This document shows, in pieces, positions 1 to 10,162 of a DNA stretch of 64,000 nt. Below the pieces are notes generated by a model. It saw nothing but the letters and a program-made list of their open reading frames with translations. It had not been told where the DNA came from and did not search any database. Numbering within the stretch: the first letter of the stretch is position 1; each line of letters starts with the position of its first letter. This DNA comes from Sycobia sp. Sy_11 (lineage: Eukaryota; Arthropoda; Insecta; Hymenoptera; Epichrysomallidae), in the NCBI GenBank assembly GCA_018907035.1, contig JACCIC010000015.1, positions 5,313,501 through 5,377,500 on the forward strand, read 5' to 3'. The translations under genes were made by a program, and so were the position numbers.

Positions 1-121
1 CTTATGAATGGATTGCGGGAGCACCGCACTATACTTTAGTAACCTTATTTGTATAGGGCGTACACATCGTATTCGTATATCAATAAAGAAAATTCTATAT
101 ACCGAAAGACAAAGTCTCGTT
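1..121 (+). repeat. Partial 5' direct terminal repeat (LTR-like)
   Basis: Positions 5-115 are similar, with a few gaps, to 3130-3250. Shared blocks include actatactttag, gtaacctt, catcgtattcg and taaagaaaattcta. The copy runs off the left edge of the window. With the second copy about 3.1 kb downstream and a poly-G tract just before that copy, it is best read as the remains of a 5' LTR. No clear primer-binding site follows, so the class of element is not settled. Confidence 0.5.
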
Positions 122-1994
122 TCTTTGTGTTACACATAGTAACATAAGATCCTACCTCTCTTTAATTCGATTGTGTGATTTTCGGACGCGATCGAGCCGC
201 TATACGGAGTCCACTATAGTTAAAAGTATTTATAGGCACATCAATATGATTAACCCGACATTGGTGACTACCGACGTTCCTTTTGTAAATCTAAATAAAA
301 AAAGTTCGTACACCTTAGTTTGCGACGTTTTTGTAATAGACGCGCATCTAAAAACATTTTCGCATCGCATAAATAATTGGTGAAGAAACGACCAATCACG
401 TGCGCTTAGCCAACAATTGGTGCATCAGCCTGTAGTAGAAGCAGCGGCGGATGCGCCCGAACTCGGCCGACCAAGCACGTGCCGAGGTAATGCACCGCAC
501 TATAGCATCAAGGGAGAGAGTCGCGCCTATAGAGCGGCGCCTTCATACACCGCCGAGCGGGAGTCCTCCGCAATCACGTGGCTCAACTGCAGAAGCTGGC
601 CAGCCACGCAAACATTACCCGGGTTGACCTTTTACACCGCTCGGAGGAGAGCGTGCAATCAGATTTATATATTCTAACCTCCACCAAAATTACTATCCTT
701 AATCCAAAAAAACAGTTCAAGGGTATGGAAAATCTAGCAAACACATTTCATTCTTTTAATTCGGTGTTTTAGACGAGACATGCAGGCCGTACGATTCATG
801 CAAGGAGGAATCTTTCCAAAGAAGAAGGGGAGGTAATTAATCGAAATTAAACATGCCGACCAGTTTTCGGTAAATAAAAAGAAAGCCTTAACGGTCAGCA
901 ACGCCGCACAGCACGGCAGCACCGCACTGCTGCTTTCGAGAAGCCAGCACGTGCACAGCAATTTAAAGTGCAACATCACAACAGTAGCCGACAGTAACGC
1001 CGTGGCAGACGCCGAACACTATGACAATACAGGTTAACTTGACCTTAAAATAGATCATGTGTGTTCGTGTTAACAATAAAATTTTCCTGTCCGCTTAGAT
1101 TTTTCATATAAACGTAAAAAATGCATAATATTTAAATTATTACTTAAATAATTAAATATCAGATTTGGTGGTAAGTCAAAAATTTTCTTTAGCACTTGAA
1201 CACGACTCTCAGGACTAATATTTTTGACAAATCATAACCTTGTTCACACAACAGGCAATTCAATTATTGCAGAGAGCTTCACTGCTTCTACGGCAGAATC
1301 AAAACTCCTACAGCAATTGATTGTGGTGCTTAAAAGTTTTAGCAGGTCCGCGTAATTAATTAGCATCAAATAATTGCAAATACATGAACAATTCTGTTAC
1401 TTTTAAAAGAAATAATTTAATCTTCAGCAAGAGCCTCGTGCCGTTAACATTAATTTTTAGCCACGCAACAACCACCACGTACTTATACGCAAAAATTTTT
1501 TGTATGTGAACAACGCGTATAAGTAGTTGATTCTTGGTGGAATAGGTGACTGAGTATTGACTTCGTGTACAAGCTCGCTAATATACTCAGTCAGGAGGGT
1601 ATGAACCTCCCTCATCGACAGTAGGGTAAGATAGGTAGCATATATAACAATAGATCGGAAGGATGTCAGCCCCCCTTACCGATTCTGCGATATACAGTTT
1701 CTATTAAATAATATTCGCGGCGGCGGGCAAAAAAGAAATCCACGTACGTAGTTCAATAACTATCCGCGAATATTAAAATATAGCTAAACACAGACGTAGA
1801 CAGGTAGTACAGTTTAGCATTAGGGAAGTTGCGTAAACTTACATTTGTTAAGGTGTCTGCGTGAACCTGATAGGGATTCCGTAGCAATTGAGGCAAATTG
1901 AGAGGATAGGAGCTGTTCCCCTCCCGGAAACTTTCGCAGTGGTAGGGGCTTTAATTTTTGTCTCTTCTCAACACCTCTTTTTCCCAACATCAAT
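122..1994 (+). other. Internal part of the left LTR-like block, no intact gene
   Basis: Between the left direct repeat and the leucine-rich-repeat-like frame at 1995 no intact coding region is seen. Around 400-780 there are two overlapping open frames of 60-90 codons in different phases, which may be remains of one decayed frame; their product is not recognised. From 1470 the sequence is unusually rich in perfect short inverted repeats, listed separately. Confidence 0.4.
1472..1818 (+). other. Row of consecutive perfect hairpins
   Basis: Six inverted repeats follow one another. (1) 1481-1490 with 1515-1524, 10 bp, enclosed by an outer 6-bp stem 1472-1477/1535-1540. (2) 1547-1557 with 1583-1593, 11 bp. 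(3) 1594-1598 with 1606-1610, 5 bp. (4) 1625-1630 with 1675-1680, 6 bp. (5) 1709-1720 with 1764-1775, 12 bp. (6) 1783-1789 with 1812-1818, 7 bp. The long stems are perfect. They lie 180-520 bases upstream of the ATG of the degenerate frame at 1995, so they could have been a structured leader. That role is inference. Confidence 0.5.
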
Positions 1995-2960
1995 ATGGAG
2001 GGCTGTACACCGAATCATTCCGAAAACAATAATATTCCCCCGCGAACGGGAAATAATCTCGGGATAGATGAGGACGAGTTAGATAGCGACCACATTGTCG
2101 TCAACAACCGTCTTGATAGGCTGTCTGAACGTGTTCACTCCTTAAATTCGAACCTATAAACCGGGAAAAACACGCGACATATTGGACAAGCACCTTCAGA
2201 TTCAAGGGCTGATAAGTGTCGAAATAACAGATAACCACTGTTTCCGCGCCGGTTTTTTGAAGTCCACCTACGCAGAATACCTGCACACCGTTAAATTGGT
2301 CAACTGCAAAAGATTGTTAGCTTACAACCTATATACGTTCGTGAACGTCAACCGCACAATTAAGGTACTGTTAATCAGGGATGGTAAATCTATAGATGGG
2401 GAAACGCACTTCTCTTACGTTCTCGAATCTATATTTTCTGGTTGGAACGCGTTGGAAAACGTCGAGTTCAGTTTTTCTTTCCGGTTTTTTTTCCGAAGAC
2501 GCTGAATTAGGCGAGGGCCAGTACCTTCATACCGCGTCGAATGAATCAGTCAATATAGAGAAACTGATCCTGACCAATAATACCTACGCGTTCGCGATAA
2601 TTCAGTAAGTAGTATCGAATACGCCCAAACTGCGTACATTGGACTTACGTGGTATCACCTTGTCTTGAAACCTCAACTACCTGGAAAATAGTAGATTTAG
2701 AAACCTCCAGGTTAGCTACCATAGAGACATTCACGACATGCTCTTGGACCTGAGCCTGAGAGGCCTGACCGACCTTAAGGTGGAAAACACCCTCGGTCGC
2801 ATATGTTCCAGAGGTATTCGTGAACTTAGCAGGTACAGCAGAACCTTCCACGCACAGTTCCAGAATTGCGTAGTGAACTTTGACGACTTCAACCGGATCC
2901 GTGTATAGCGCTTGGGCACCATGATTAAGGAGCACGCCCAAGAAAAATGCGTCATTGTAT
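1995..2960 (+). pseudogene. Leucine-rich-repeat-like pseudogene
   Basis: An ATG at 1995 opens a 54-codon frame ending at a stop near 2157. Coding-like sequence then continues in two other phases to about 2960. The segment after 2540 reads IEKLILTNN and then PKLRTLDLRG about 25 codons later, the spacing and leucine pattern of leucine-rich repeats. A third weaker repeat (RGLTDLKVENTLG) lies near 2760-2800. In-frame stops are at 2606-2608, near 2664 and near 2905. The phase change near 2470-2495 sits in a T-rich run. Poly(A)-like AATAAA sequences follow at 2991 and 3057. It could be an F-box/LRR-type host gene copied or captured by the flanking element. Assignment beyond LRR-like is not supported. 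Confidence 0.4.
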
Positions 2961-3063
2961 ATAAATACTGTTAGTCATAAGTCACTTGTAAATAAAAAAT
3001 CCTTTTCCTTTCTACAGATTTTTCTCCATCTCATGTAAATAAGGGCGTAAAAACTTAATAAAA

Positions 3064-3076
3064 ACGGGGGGGGGGT
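3064..3076 (+). other. Polypurine-tract-like poly-G run
   Basis: A run of about ten G residues preceded by A residues lies directly before a TG dinucleotide at 3077, where the second direct repeat region begins. This is the arrangement expected for the plus-strand primer of an LTR retroelement. Confidence 0.45.
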
Positions 3077-3260
3077 GATTTTAGTAGTAGTAGTAGTGAT
3101 GAAGTTGTATAGACAAACCCTGGGGTACGCGTGGATGGATAGCGGGAATTTCCGACTATACTTTAGTCTGGTCGTAACCTTCTTTGTCATAAGACGTACG
3201 CATCGTATTCGAATATACTATAAAGAAAATTCTAGATACCGAAATACGAAAACGACTATT
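3077..3260 (+). repeat. 3' direct terminal repeat (LTR-like)
   Basis: The segment begins TG right after the poly-G run, and its part at 3130-3250 matches window positions 5-115. Similarity fades after about 3255, so the outer end is uncertain. The first 50 bases cannot be compared because the left copy is cut by the window edge. Confidence 0.45.
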
Positions 3261-3423
3261 CGGACAGTATTTTATATAATTTTTTATAAAATACATGAGA
3301 AGGTGTATTTTAAATTGTTACTATGCTAAGAACACCTCAAACTCGCCTAATTATTTGATTTTTATTGAAAGTTTTTTTTTGGAGATTACATTTCTTTTTT
3401 AAATAATAATTATTAAAATTACT

Positions 3424-3508
3424 AAATATTTTTATCGGTCTTACAGTTTATATTTATAATATAATATATTAACTAATATAATGATAGTCAGACTGTCCTT
3501 GTTTATAG
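3424..3508 (+). repeat. Inverted-repeat element, copy A (one end only)
   Basis: This 85-bp stretch matches the end of the complete element at 41472-41760: atatttttatcggtctta, then an AT stretch, then gtcagactgtccttgttta. Only one end is present. The mariner fragment at 3515-3862 directly abuts it and the second end is missing. Confidence 0.6.
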
Positions 3509-3514
3509 CAAACT

Positions 3515-3862
3515 TATATGCCGACATCATCAGCGACTTCTCTGATTGTGATTCGGCAATCGTTCACAACCATTTCTTTGCGCTTTTTTCACGTTTTCAT
3601 CGGTTGTTGATGTGCTTGTGCGTCCGAATCGTTCGTCATCTTCAACGTTTTCGCGGCCATCTTGGAAACGCTTATACCATTCATAAATCCTTGCTTTACT
3701 CATAGCAGACTCACCGTATGCCTTTGTTAACATGTTACACATTTCACTATACTTTATTTCATTTTTTACGCAAAATTGAATACAAATTCTTTGATCCATT
3801 TTTTTTTCACAAACAAAAATCTCCGAGCTCGAAAAAACACGTCCAATGTTAGCGGCTGCCAA
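3515..3862 (-). pseudogene. Mariner transposase N-terminal fragment
   Basis: On the minus strand a frame whose likely original start is at 3799 encodes the N-terminal helix-turn-helix region of a mariner (Tc1/mariner) transposase. Visible signatures are IYEWYKRFQDGRENVEDD and the following linker. The frame shifts near 3570, after which the second helix-turn-helix part (TIREVADDVG) reads in another phase, and homology stops at about 3515. The DD(34)D catalytic domain is absent. It is a dead fragment. Confidence 0.75.
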
Positions 3863-4084
3863 TTAAAAAGTAAGCAATGAATATTGCTGAAAATTTTATC
3901 ATACTTCAGGGGCATGTGTACCAACATAATAAAGAAAATTTTTATTGAAGCGGACTCACATTTTTATAGAACCAGACATCTGGAAATAGTATAACCTTTT
4001 AATAACTCTGACTTTTTGCTATCATCACTTAGTTTTGATCGTGTTAAGATATCAAGTTTTAAGCCAAGTAAACGTCATTTGCGG

Positions 4085-4750
4085 GATTTATTAATTTACT
4101 TCTTCCATTTAAAGTAATCTGCTGCTGAAGTACATCGGCTACTCATGGAAGCATATGGTGATGTGAATTTGAGTAAGAGAAGTTATCGGATGTGGTTCCA
4201 AAAATTTCGAAGTGGTGATTTTGACGTGGAGGACAAAAAAATAGTGGAAGGCCCAAAGTGTATGGTGACACAGAATTGGAAGCTTTACTGGAGGAAGGTC
4301 CATGCCAAACGCAAGAAGAACTTGCATAAGAGTTAGGAGTGACTCAACAAGTTATTTCACAACGTCTCAAAACCCTGGGCATGGTCCAAAAGCAAGGAAA
4401 TTGGGTTCCTTACTTATTCGCTATACCGCGCTTATTCGCTTGCAAATAATTGCTCAAAAGGCAAAATCGCAAAGGATTTCTACATCGAATAGTCACGGGA
4501 GATGAAAAATGGATTCACTACGACAACCCAAAGCGTGGCAAGAAGCTAATGCTGTGCATTTCGTGGGATCAGCTTGGAGTTATCTATTACGAACTACTTC
4601 AACATAATTAAACCGTTAGCGCGGAACGTTACCAACAATAGCTGATGTAATTGAGCCGAGCCTTGAAGATTAAACGTCCATAATATGCCAAAAGGCACGA
4701 TAAAATCATTTTTCAGCATGGTAACGCTCGGCAAATAAAGGCCGTGGAAA
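4085..4750 (+). pseudogene. Mariner transposase remnant
   Basis: Coding-like sequence in several phases matches a mariner transposase. The N-terminal MEAYGDVNLS...WFQKFRSGDFDVEDK is at about 4145-4240. A stretch with the TQQ(V/I)SQRLK-type recognition motif follows near 4335-4370. The catalytic block RIVTGDEKWIHYDNPKR is at about 4490-4540. The second catalytic block near 4715 reads FQHGNAR where the family has HDNARPH, so the second catalytic aspartate codon is a glycine codon. With the frameshifts this makes the copy inactive. hAT-like sequence starts immediately afterwards. Confidence 0.7.
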
Positions 4751-4754
4751 TGTG

Positions 4755-5880
4755 TCATATTCATTCGAAACTATTTTCGAAGAATTTATAGAAGCCATGA
4801 CTAAAAAATATCGTATTATCAACGAAATAAAAGGCGCAAAATCTTGGGGGCTTATTTTAAATTCAACTCCAGCTATTCCTCATGTTGGCTAGCTATCTGT
4901 AGTTTTTCGATATTTGGTTCATCATAACGTCTACGAATGTTTTATTTGCTTTTTAACCATTCAAAGCCACAAGGTCGATCGATGTCCGATAATATATTGA
5001 ATTTATTACTAAAGCATGATATAAAGATCGAAAATTGTTGAACTCAGGTGTACGACAACGCCCGTAATATGTCCGGGAAATATAATTGACTTCAAGCTTT
5101 TTTGAGTAAAAAAATCCTCTAGAGTTTATGATTCTTGCACTGTCCATTCATTAAATTTAGTAGGAGTATGTAGTGTAGAAGAATGTATCACTGCGATAAA
5201 TTTCTTTGGAATTTTGCAACAATTGTTTGTATTTTTTAATGCTTCAACCATACGATGGACAATATTCAAGACACAAGAGTCTAATTCGAAAAACTTATCG
5301 GAGACAAGATGGTCACGCCGTTAGGACGCCACTAGATCCTTGAAGAAAATTTTTGAAGGTTTTTATAAGGCTTTGGATCAAATATCGGTCGATAAAGATC
5401 AAAGATATGAAGTACGGAATGAAGCTTCAGCCTTAAAGAATAAAATTATCAAGTTCGAAAATGCTTTTATGACTGTTTTATGGCACTGAAATCGTCATCT
5501 TGAATCGTTTTGATGAAACTCGTCAGATTCTTTGAAAAATTGGTGTAGATTTGATTTCCGCTAGTAAAATGTTTTCCCCTTTAGTAGATTTTATTAAGGA
5601 TTTGTGAGATAAATTTTCCGACTTCAAAAATAAAGCCAAAGGGCTTTCTGATCTAGTAAAGCAAGAATATTCCGATTCGAGCAAGTGGAAAATTATCAAA
5701 AAGCTATCAAATAGAGAAGTACAAGCTAATAATTTATCTAGATCTGAAAAGTTCCGAATCGAAACTTATTATGGATCTGTTCAGAAAGGCCTCCAGTAAG
5801 TTCCCGTATCTAAGTGCCATATTAGATATGGCAATGCTGGAATGCATTTTCCTATACATTCCATGTAAATGCCGGGAACG
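4755..5880 (+). pseudogene. hAT transposase remnant (ZMYM1-like group), copy 1
   Basis: Reading across phases, the strand shows the typical order of the hAT transposases related to ZMYM1-like proteins. First is a segment like SWGLILNSTPAIPH (near 4840-4880). Next come a cysteine/histidine-poor region with DNA(R/A)NMSGKYN near 5055-5085 and a conserved KNLSETRWSRR-like block near 5290-5320. A helical segment with AFMTVLW near 5460-5485 follows, and then a stretch ending with SEKFRIETYY near 5740-5770. Stops and frameshifts are frequent. The stretch 5766-5875 is also found inverted at 20430-20515. Confidence 0.6.
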
Positions 5881-5899
5881 ATAATGAAACTGCAAGTTT

Positions 5900-6313
5900 T
5901 CCGCCGTTGACGTAATCAGACTCTGTGCTGCAGGTTGATCGGCGATGGTGACGGGCCCGTGATTGGAAGGGTGGGCGCGGTTGCGCCAATGCTCACGTCT
6001 AGAGAGCCGTCGTCGCCTTCCCCGTTACCACTTTTACTTCTCTTCTTCTTCCGCACGCTATCTCTCTTTCGCCCTCTTTTTCCTTCTCTCGTCTTGTTTC
6101 TTGCCTTTTTTCTATCGCTCTCTATTCTTCTACTTTCTTAAGCTCTCTTTCGCTTCCTTCTCTCTCTTCACCCTTTTCCTATGCCTCACACTCTTGTAAT
6201 CTCCTCTCCGTTCTATCTTCTTTATAATACTTTCATTTATCCATTATTATTCCTATCACTCCCTATCCCGTTCTTCTATCTCTGCACTCTACCTTTCTTC
6301 TTTCACTGCACTC

Positions 6314-6358
<45 letters not shown>

Positions 6359-7428
6359 CTGTCTTTCTATTCTTCACTCTCTAATATATCTATATAATCG
6401 TGTTTCTCTTTTGTATCTTCTACTAGGCTCGCTCTTCTTTCACTTTCTCTATTTTTCACACCCTTCTCACTCCCTTCTGTCACTACCGTTATTATAATAC
6501 TTAACTTTATCTTTATTATTACTTATATTACTCTCTGTCCCTGTTCTTCTCTCTCTTTCTCTCTCTCCTTCTCAACTCCTTTACTCCACTCCCGTTCTGT
6601 TTCTATCTTTTTCGCTCTCCCTCTTCTTGTCCTTCTCTCGATTCCGAGCTCACTCGTATCTTATGTTCACCTCCTCTTCTCGTACCTCCACCCTGTTTGT
6701 ACTCGTTCGCCTCTCTCTCTTTTCCTGAATTCTTTCTCTCCACCATCTCTATATTCTTCATACCTCCTTTCAGTCCGCCGGCGACCGAGACGAGAGTATC
6801 GTGCACGTCGCGAGCCTCTCCAAAATTGTAGAAAAGAAAGGGGGGGCATAAGCACGACGGCGGACGACGGCGATCGGCTCGCGTCGGACGCAATGCCCGC
6901 GGCGCGAATTACGAAATTCTCAAATTTTTGCAATTTAAATTAAATTAAAGATAGGGTCGCTACGTATTTTATTATTATTTCGAAGAATAAAGCAACTTTC
7001 TAAATAACGGTTTCTTGTATGCACTATAATGTCAGGGCACATTTAACAAAGAAAGTATATAATATAACTCATTTCAAAGACGTCGTTGATTTAAACAAAA
7101 TTTTTTCGATCAGTCGATGTACTTGCGAAAATATACAACAAAAAAATATACGTATGACTACTCGCTTTGTGGATGATGCTAAACAATCGTACACCGTTTT
7201 GTTATTTCTTTGTCTTCGTAAAAAAAATTAAACTGGTGTGCCTTCGACAGTTCACTCGAATTATTTCAAATACGTAAAAAAAAACAATATTATTCTAAAT
7301 AACGTTTTTTTCTTAAATCTACAACTAAGCTACCTTCAATATGGATTATTTAAATAACTGTTTTAAAGTATTTTCTCTAAAAAGGTTCAATTCGAACGAG
7401 TCAGCGTGGGCGTCTTGTGCCTCGTCAT

Positions 7429-7430
<2 letters not shown>
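5900..7430. other. Non-coding stretch with long pyrimidine-rich tract
   Basis: From about 6030 to 6790 the + strand is almost entirely C and T, with a pure (CT)n core at about 6312-6356. Open frames here on both strands are a by-product of composition. From 6800 a short GC-rich patch gives way to ordinary AT-rich sequence reaching the (TA)n tract at 7432. No gene is seen. Confidence 0.6.

Positions 7431-7431
<1 letters not shown>

Positions 7432-7467
<36 letters not shown>
7432..7467. repeat. (TA)n microsatellite, left flank of Gypsy insertion
   Basis: A pure TA tract ends at 7467, immediately before the 5' LTR. The matching tract at 17936 follows the 3' LTR, so the element inserted within one TA tract. 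Confidence 0.95.
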
Positions 7468-7470
<3 letters not shown>

Positions 7471-7587
7471 GACGAGGAACGCAAGCACTGCGTGCGCTTG
7501 CTTTCCCCGTCCCGTTGCTCTCTCTCTAGCCGTAGCATGTACATATGTATTTGTATATTTATATGTAGAAATGTTTATCTGTTACAG

Positions 7588-7613
7588 GCCGACGCACAAC
7601 CACCGGCGGAGAG
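7588..7613 (+). promoter_or_regulatory. Splice-site pair in the LTR (possible 26-nt mini-exon)
   Basis: The sequence reads ...ctgttacag | 26 nt ending gag | gtaagtg. Both an acceptor-like AG and a perfect gtaagt donor are present, and both are kept in the 3' LTR. A second strong donor, ct|gtaagtgg, lies at 8066. They could supply the 5' end of a spliced subgenomic RNA. Functional use is inference. Confidence 0.3.
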
Positions 7614-8204
7614 GTAAGTGAGAGAGAGAGCGGGGAGTGGGGAGAGAAAGCCACGCGCGCGAATTAGACAGAAAGAAAGAGAGCCGCGAGCAGAAAACAA
7701 CGCGTTGTTACCGGCCTTCTACGCACGTCGTCCGTTTCCCTTTTTTTCGGTTGCTACCGCCGTGCCGCGACTAATCGTGTGTGGGAACCTGCCTTGTGTT
7801 CCAAGGTTCCCCCCCCCGCCTCGTACCTCGTCTTCGGGGAGAGTGCCCGGTTTAACGCGCTTGTGGTATCACAGTGGTGCGAGGGTGTGCAGTGTACCCG
7901 CGCCGAATACGAGCTCGAGCGGACGAATTATTGTCCGCCCCATCTACGCGGAATAACCGCCCCATCCCGGGGCTCCCGGAGGCCAACGTCACCGCCGCCC
8001 CCGGCAAAGGAAGGCGCTATTGCGCTTCGAGAACGCGCTGCGAGACCTACGAGCACCGGCTCCCTGTAAGTGGCAGCTCCTTTTCTCTCTCTCTCTCTCT
8101 CTTCCCGAACGCCTCGCGCGCCGTCGCCTCGGCGACCCTCGGCCTGCGTCCCGCACGCCTCGTATATAGGCGCTGCATTGTATGTGTATGTTTGGCACCG
8201 CGCC

Positions 8205-8210
8205 ATTAAA
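8205..8210 (+). promoter_or_regulatory. Candidate LTR polyadenylation signal
   Basis: ATTAAA lies in an AT-rich patch followed by a T-rich and GT-containing stretch. The equivalent in the 3' LTR is at 17713-17718. A TATATA at 8163 lies 42 bases upstream; it could be a promoter element, but it sits so close that the R/U5 limits cannot be set by eye. Confidence 0.35.
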
Positions 8211-8427
8211 TCGTATTTAAATTTTAATTATCTGTATTATTTTATTATTTCAAGTGTGCCCCATTGGCCGCCCTATCCCACGCGCAGTCCCGAACGCGAT
8301 ATTTCGCCCTTCGCGGACCGCCCCTCTCCCTCGCCGGAATCCTTCGGGGCTAAGCCCAGCCGGGCACAGATTTGCAACGGCCGTGCCCGCCGTCCTCGTG
8401 CTCGAGGCGGACACGCGCACCGTTACA

Positions 8428-8448
8428 TGGCGCCCAACGCGATCTCGG
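8428..8448 (+). other. Primer-binding site, tRNA-Lys-like
   Basis: Immediately after the 5' LTR the sequence is TGGCGCCCAACGCGATCTCG. The first 12 bases fit the complement of the 3' end of insect tRNA-Lys (...CGTTGGGCGCCA), which is the primer used by several Gypsy-group elements. The bases after position 12 do not fit the tRNA I have in mind, so the primer assignment is likely but not certain. Confidence 0.7.
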
Positions 8449-8650
8449 GATCGCACTTTATATAAGAATATTTCATATATCTTTATATATCTTATTACAT
8501 ATATACATTTTATAATATATATGTAATAATATATTGTATTATAGTGCCCCGGCGAATATTCGCAAGTGACGCGGATGCGCGAAAATAATTTAATAATTTT
8601 ATTATATTGAAAATTGTAATATTACAGAGTGCGAACGCACAGCACATCGC

Positions 8651-8687
8651 GAGTGTTTACGTTGCGAGTTCGTAGTTGTAAACACTC
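8651..8687 (+). other. Hairpin in Gypsy leader, possible packaging element
   Basis: gagtgtttac (8651-8660) pairs perfectly with gtaaacactc (8678-8687) around a 17-base loop. It lies about 220 bases downstream of the primer site, where packaging or dimerisation elements of retroelements usually sit. The function is inference. Confidence 0.35.
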
Positions 8688-9309
8688 TCGAAGTCGGCCA
8701 AGGCCAACGGCAATTCGGCGAAAGCGGATGAAAAGCAGCACAAGTGAAATATAATGCCGAATACGGTAATATAATATTTGTGCAGTTTTTCAAGCAAAAC
8801 TAATTTTAAGTTAAATAGACACATATACATTAATTTATATAATACTGATATATATATATTAATTAGATGTAACTTTAAAATTTAGCTTAAATTAAAATAT
8901 GTGAACTCCATCTAAGCTAAACTAAAATTAATCAATAATTAATTTTTAAGATAGCGTAATATGAAAATATAACTGATATAAATAGATTTACATTCGCCAT
9001 TATAATATAATAATAAAATTTTCGCCGTTACAGGCATAAGGAACATTTAGTGTAAATGAAATATAATTAAAAGTTCTCTTCTTTACACATAGTCGACTAT
9101 AAATAGCGAAGTCAGCGATCTGTGTATACTCACATACACACACACCACCGCGACTCTACGCTGTACATACAGTGTACATGCGACTAACGCAAATTTTTCT
9201 TTGCTCTCAATTTAATTTGATCAAAATTGATTATTCCCTTTATGCTTTTCGCTTTCGGATCTTCATTTTGATATTGTAATATCTCTAATATTTTTGCAGT
9301 ATAATTTAA

Positions 9310-9672
9310 AAATTAAAATTTTTTTTTGAAAACTAAAATGAAATTTTTTATTTTTTTTTGAAAACTAAAAATTAAAAATTTTTTTTTTTTTGAAAACTAA
9401 AATTAAATTTTTTATTTTTTTTGAAAACTAAAAATTAAAAATTTTTTTTTTTTTTGAAAACTAAAATGCAATTTTTTATCTTTTTTTGAAAACTAAAATT
9501 AAAATTTTTTATTTTTTTTTGAAAACTAAAAATTAAAATTTTTTTTCTTTTTTTTTTTTGAAAACTAAAAATTGAAAATTTTTTTTTTTTTTGTGAAAAC
9601 TAAAAATTTAAAATTTTTGTTTTTTTCGAAAACTAAAAATTAAAGTTTTTTTTTGAAAACTGAAAAAAAAAA
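9310..9672 (+). repeat. Minisatellite with gaaaactaaaa units
   Basis: Eleven occurrences of gaaaact(a/g)aaa spaced about 25-38 bases apart, each preceded by a run of T and followed by aatt-rich sequence. Unit length varies because the T and A runs differ. The array lies inside the Gypsy leader, before gag. Confidence 0.9.
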
Positions 9673-10162
9673 AAAAAATTTTTTTTGTAGAAGTTATAAA
9701 AGAACTAAAAATAAACTATATTTTTATTTTTTTGTTTTTTTTGTGTTTTCTTTTTTTTTGTATTTTTGTATTTTTTTTTACATTGCTTAAAAAAAAAAAT
9801 ACAAAAAGGAAAAACTATTACAACTTCAAAATAAAATTTTTTTTTGGAAAATCGAGAATCCGAAAGCCGAAATAAGAATTTTGGGAAAATTTTTGGTAAA
9901 TTTCTTTTGATAGTTTTTGAAAATTGTTGAATTCTTTTTCTCTTATATTTTCTGGATTTTTTTTGCGTCATTCGCCCCTAATTTTTGCGTTTTCGCCCTC
10001 GCACTCCACTATCTCTTGAGATTGCCGGCTTTTAGTTATTTGCTTTTAATTATTTCATCGAAAGCTTTGGCTGTAACGCTCTATTTTTCTCACGTTGTAT
10101 TTTTTTTTCTTTTTCCGTTTGTTCGTTTGTCTTCTTCTAATTTTCAACGGAAGAAATAAAAG

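Larger units (their letters stand above)
7468..8427 (+). repeat. Gypsy 5' LTR
   Basis: 960 bp, from TGTGACGAGG to CCGTTACA. It matches 16968-17935 almost throughout. The ends form a short imperfect inverted repeat (TGTGAC/GTTACA). It contains donor-like gtaagt sites at 7614 and 8066, an acceptor-like pyrimidine-AG at 7587 and an ATTAAA at 8205. Open reading frames inside it are composition artefacts repeated in the other LTR. Confidence 0.95.
8449..10162 (+). other. Long Gypsy 5' leader
   Basis: About 1.7 kb between primer site and gag start, mostly AT-rich, without an intact gene. It contains a perfect 10-bp hairpin at 8651-8687 and a minisatellite at 9310-9672, followed by long A and T runs to about 9850. 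Confidence 0.8.

Noticed and set aside
7464..7467. Target-site duplication atat of the Gypsy element
   Set aside because: Not counted as proof, since both flanks are (TA)n and any length would match.
7618..8465. Several open frames of 90-130 codons in the 5' LTR and matching ones in the 3' LTR
   Set aside because: Duplicated because they lie in the LTRs, and they overlap in many phases; no protein signature.
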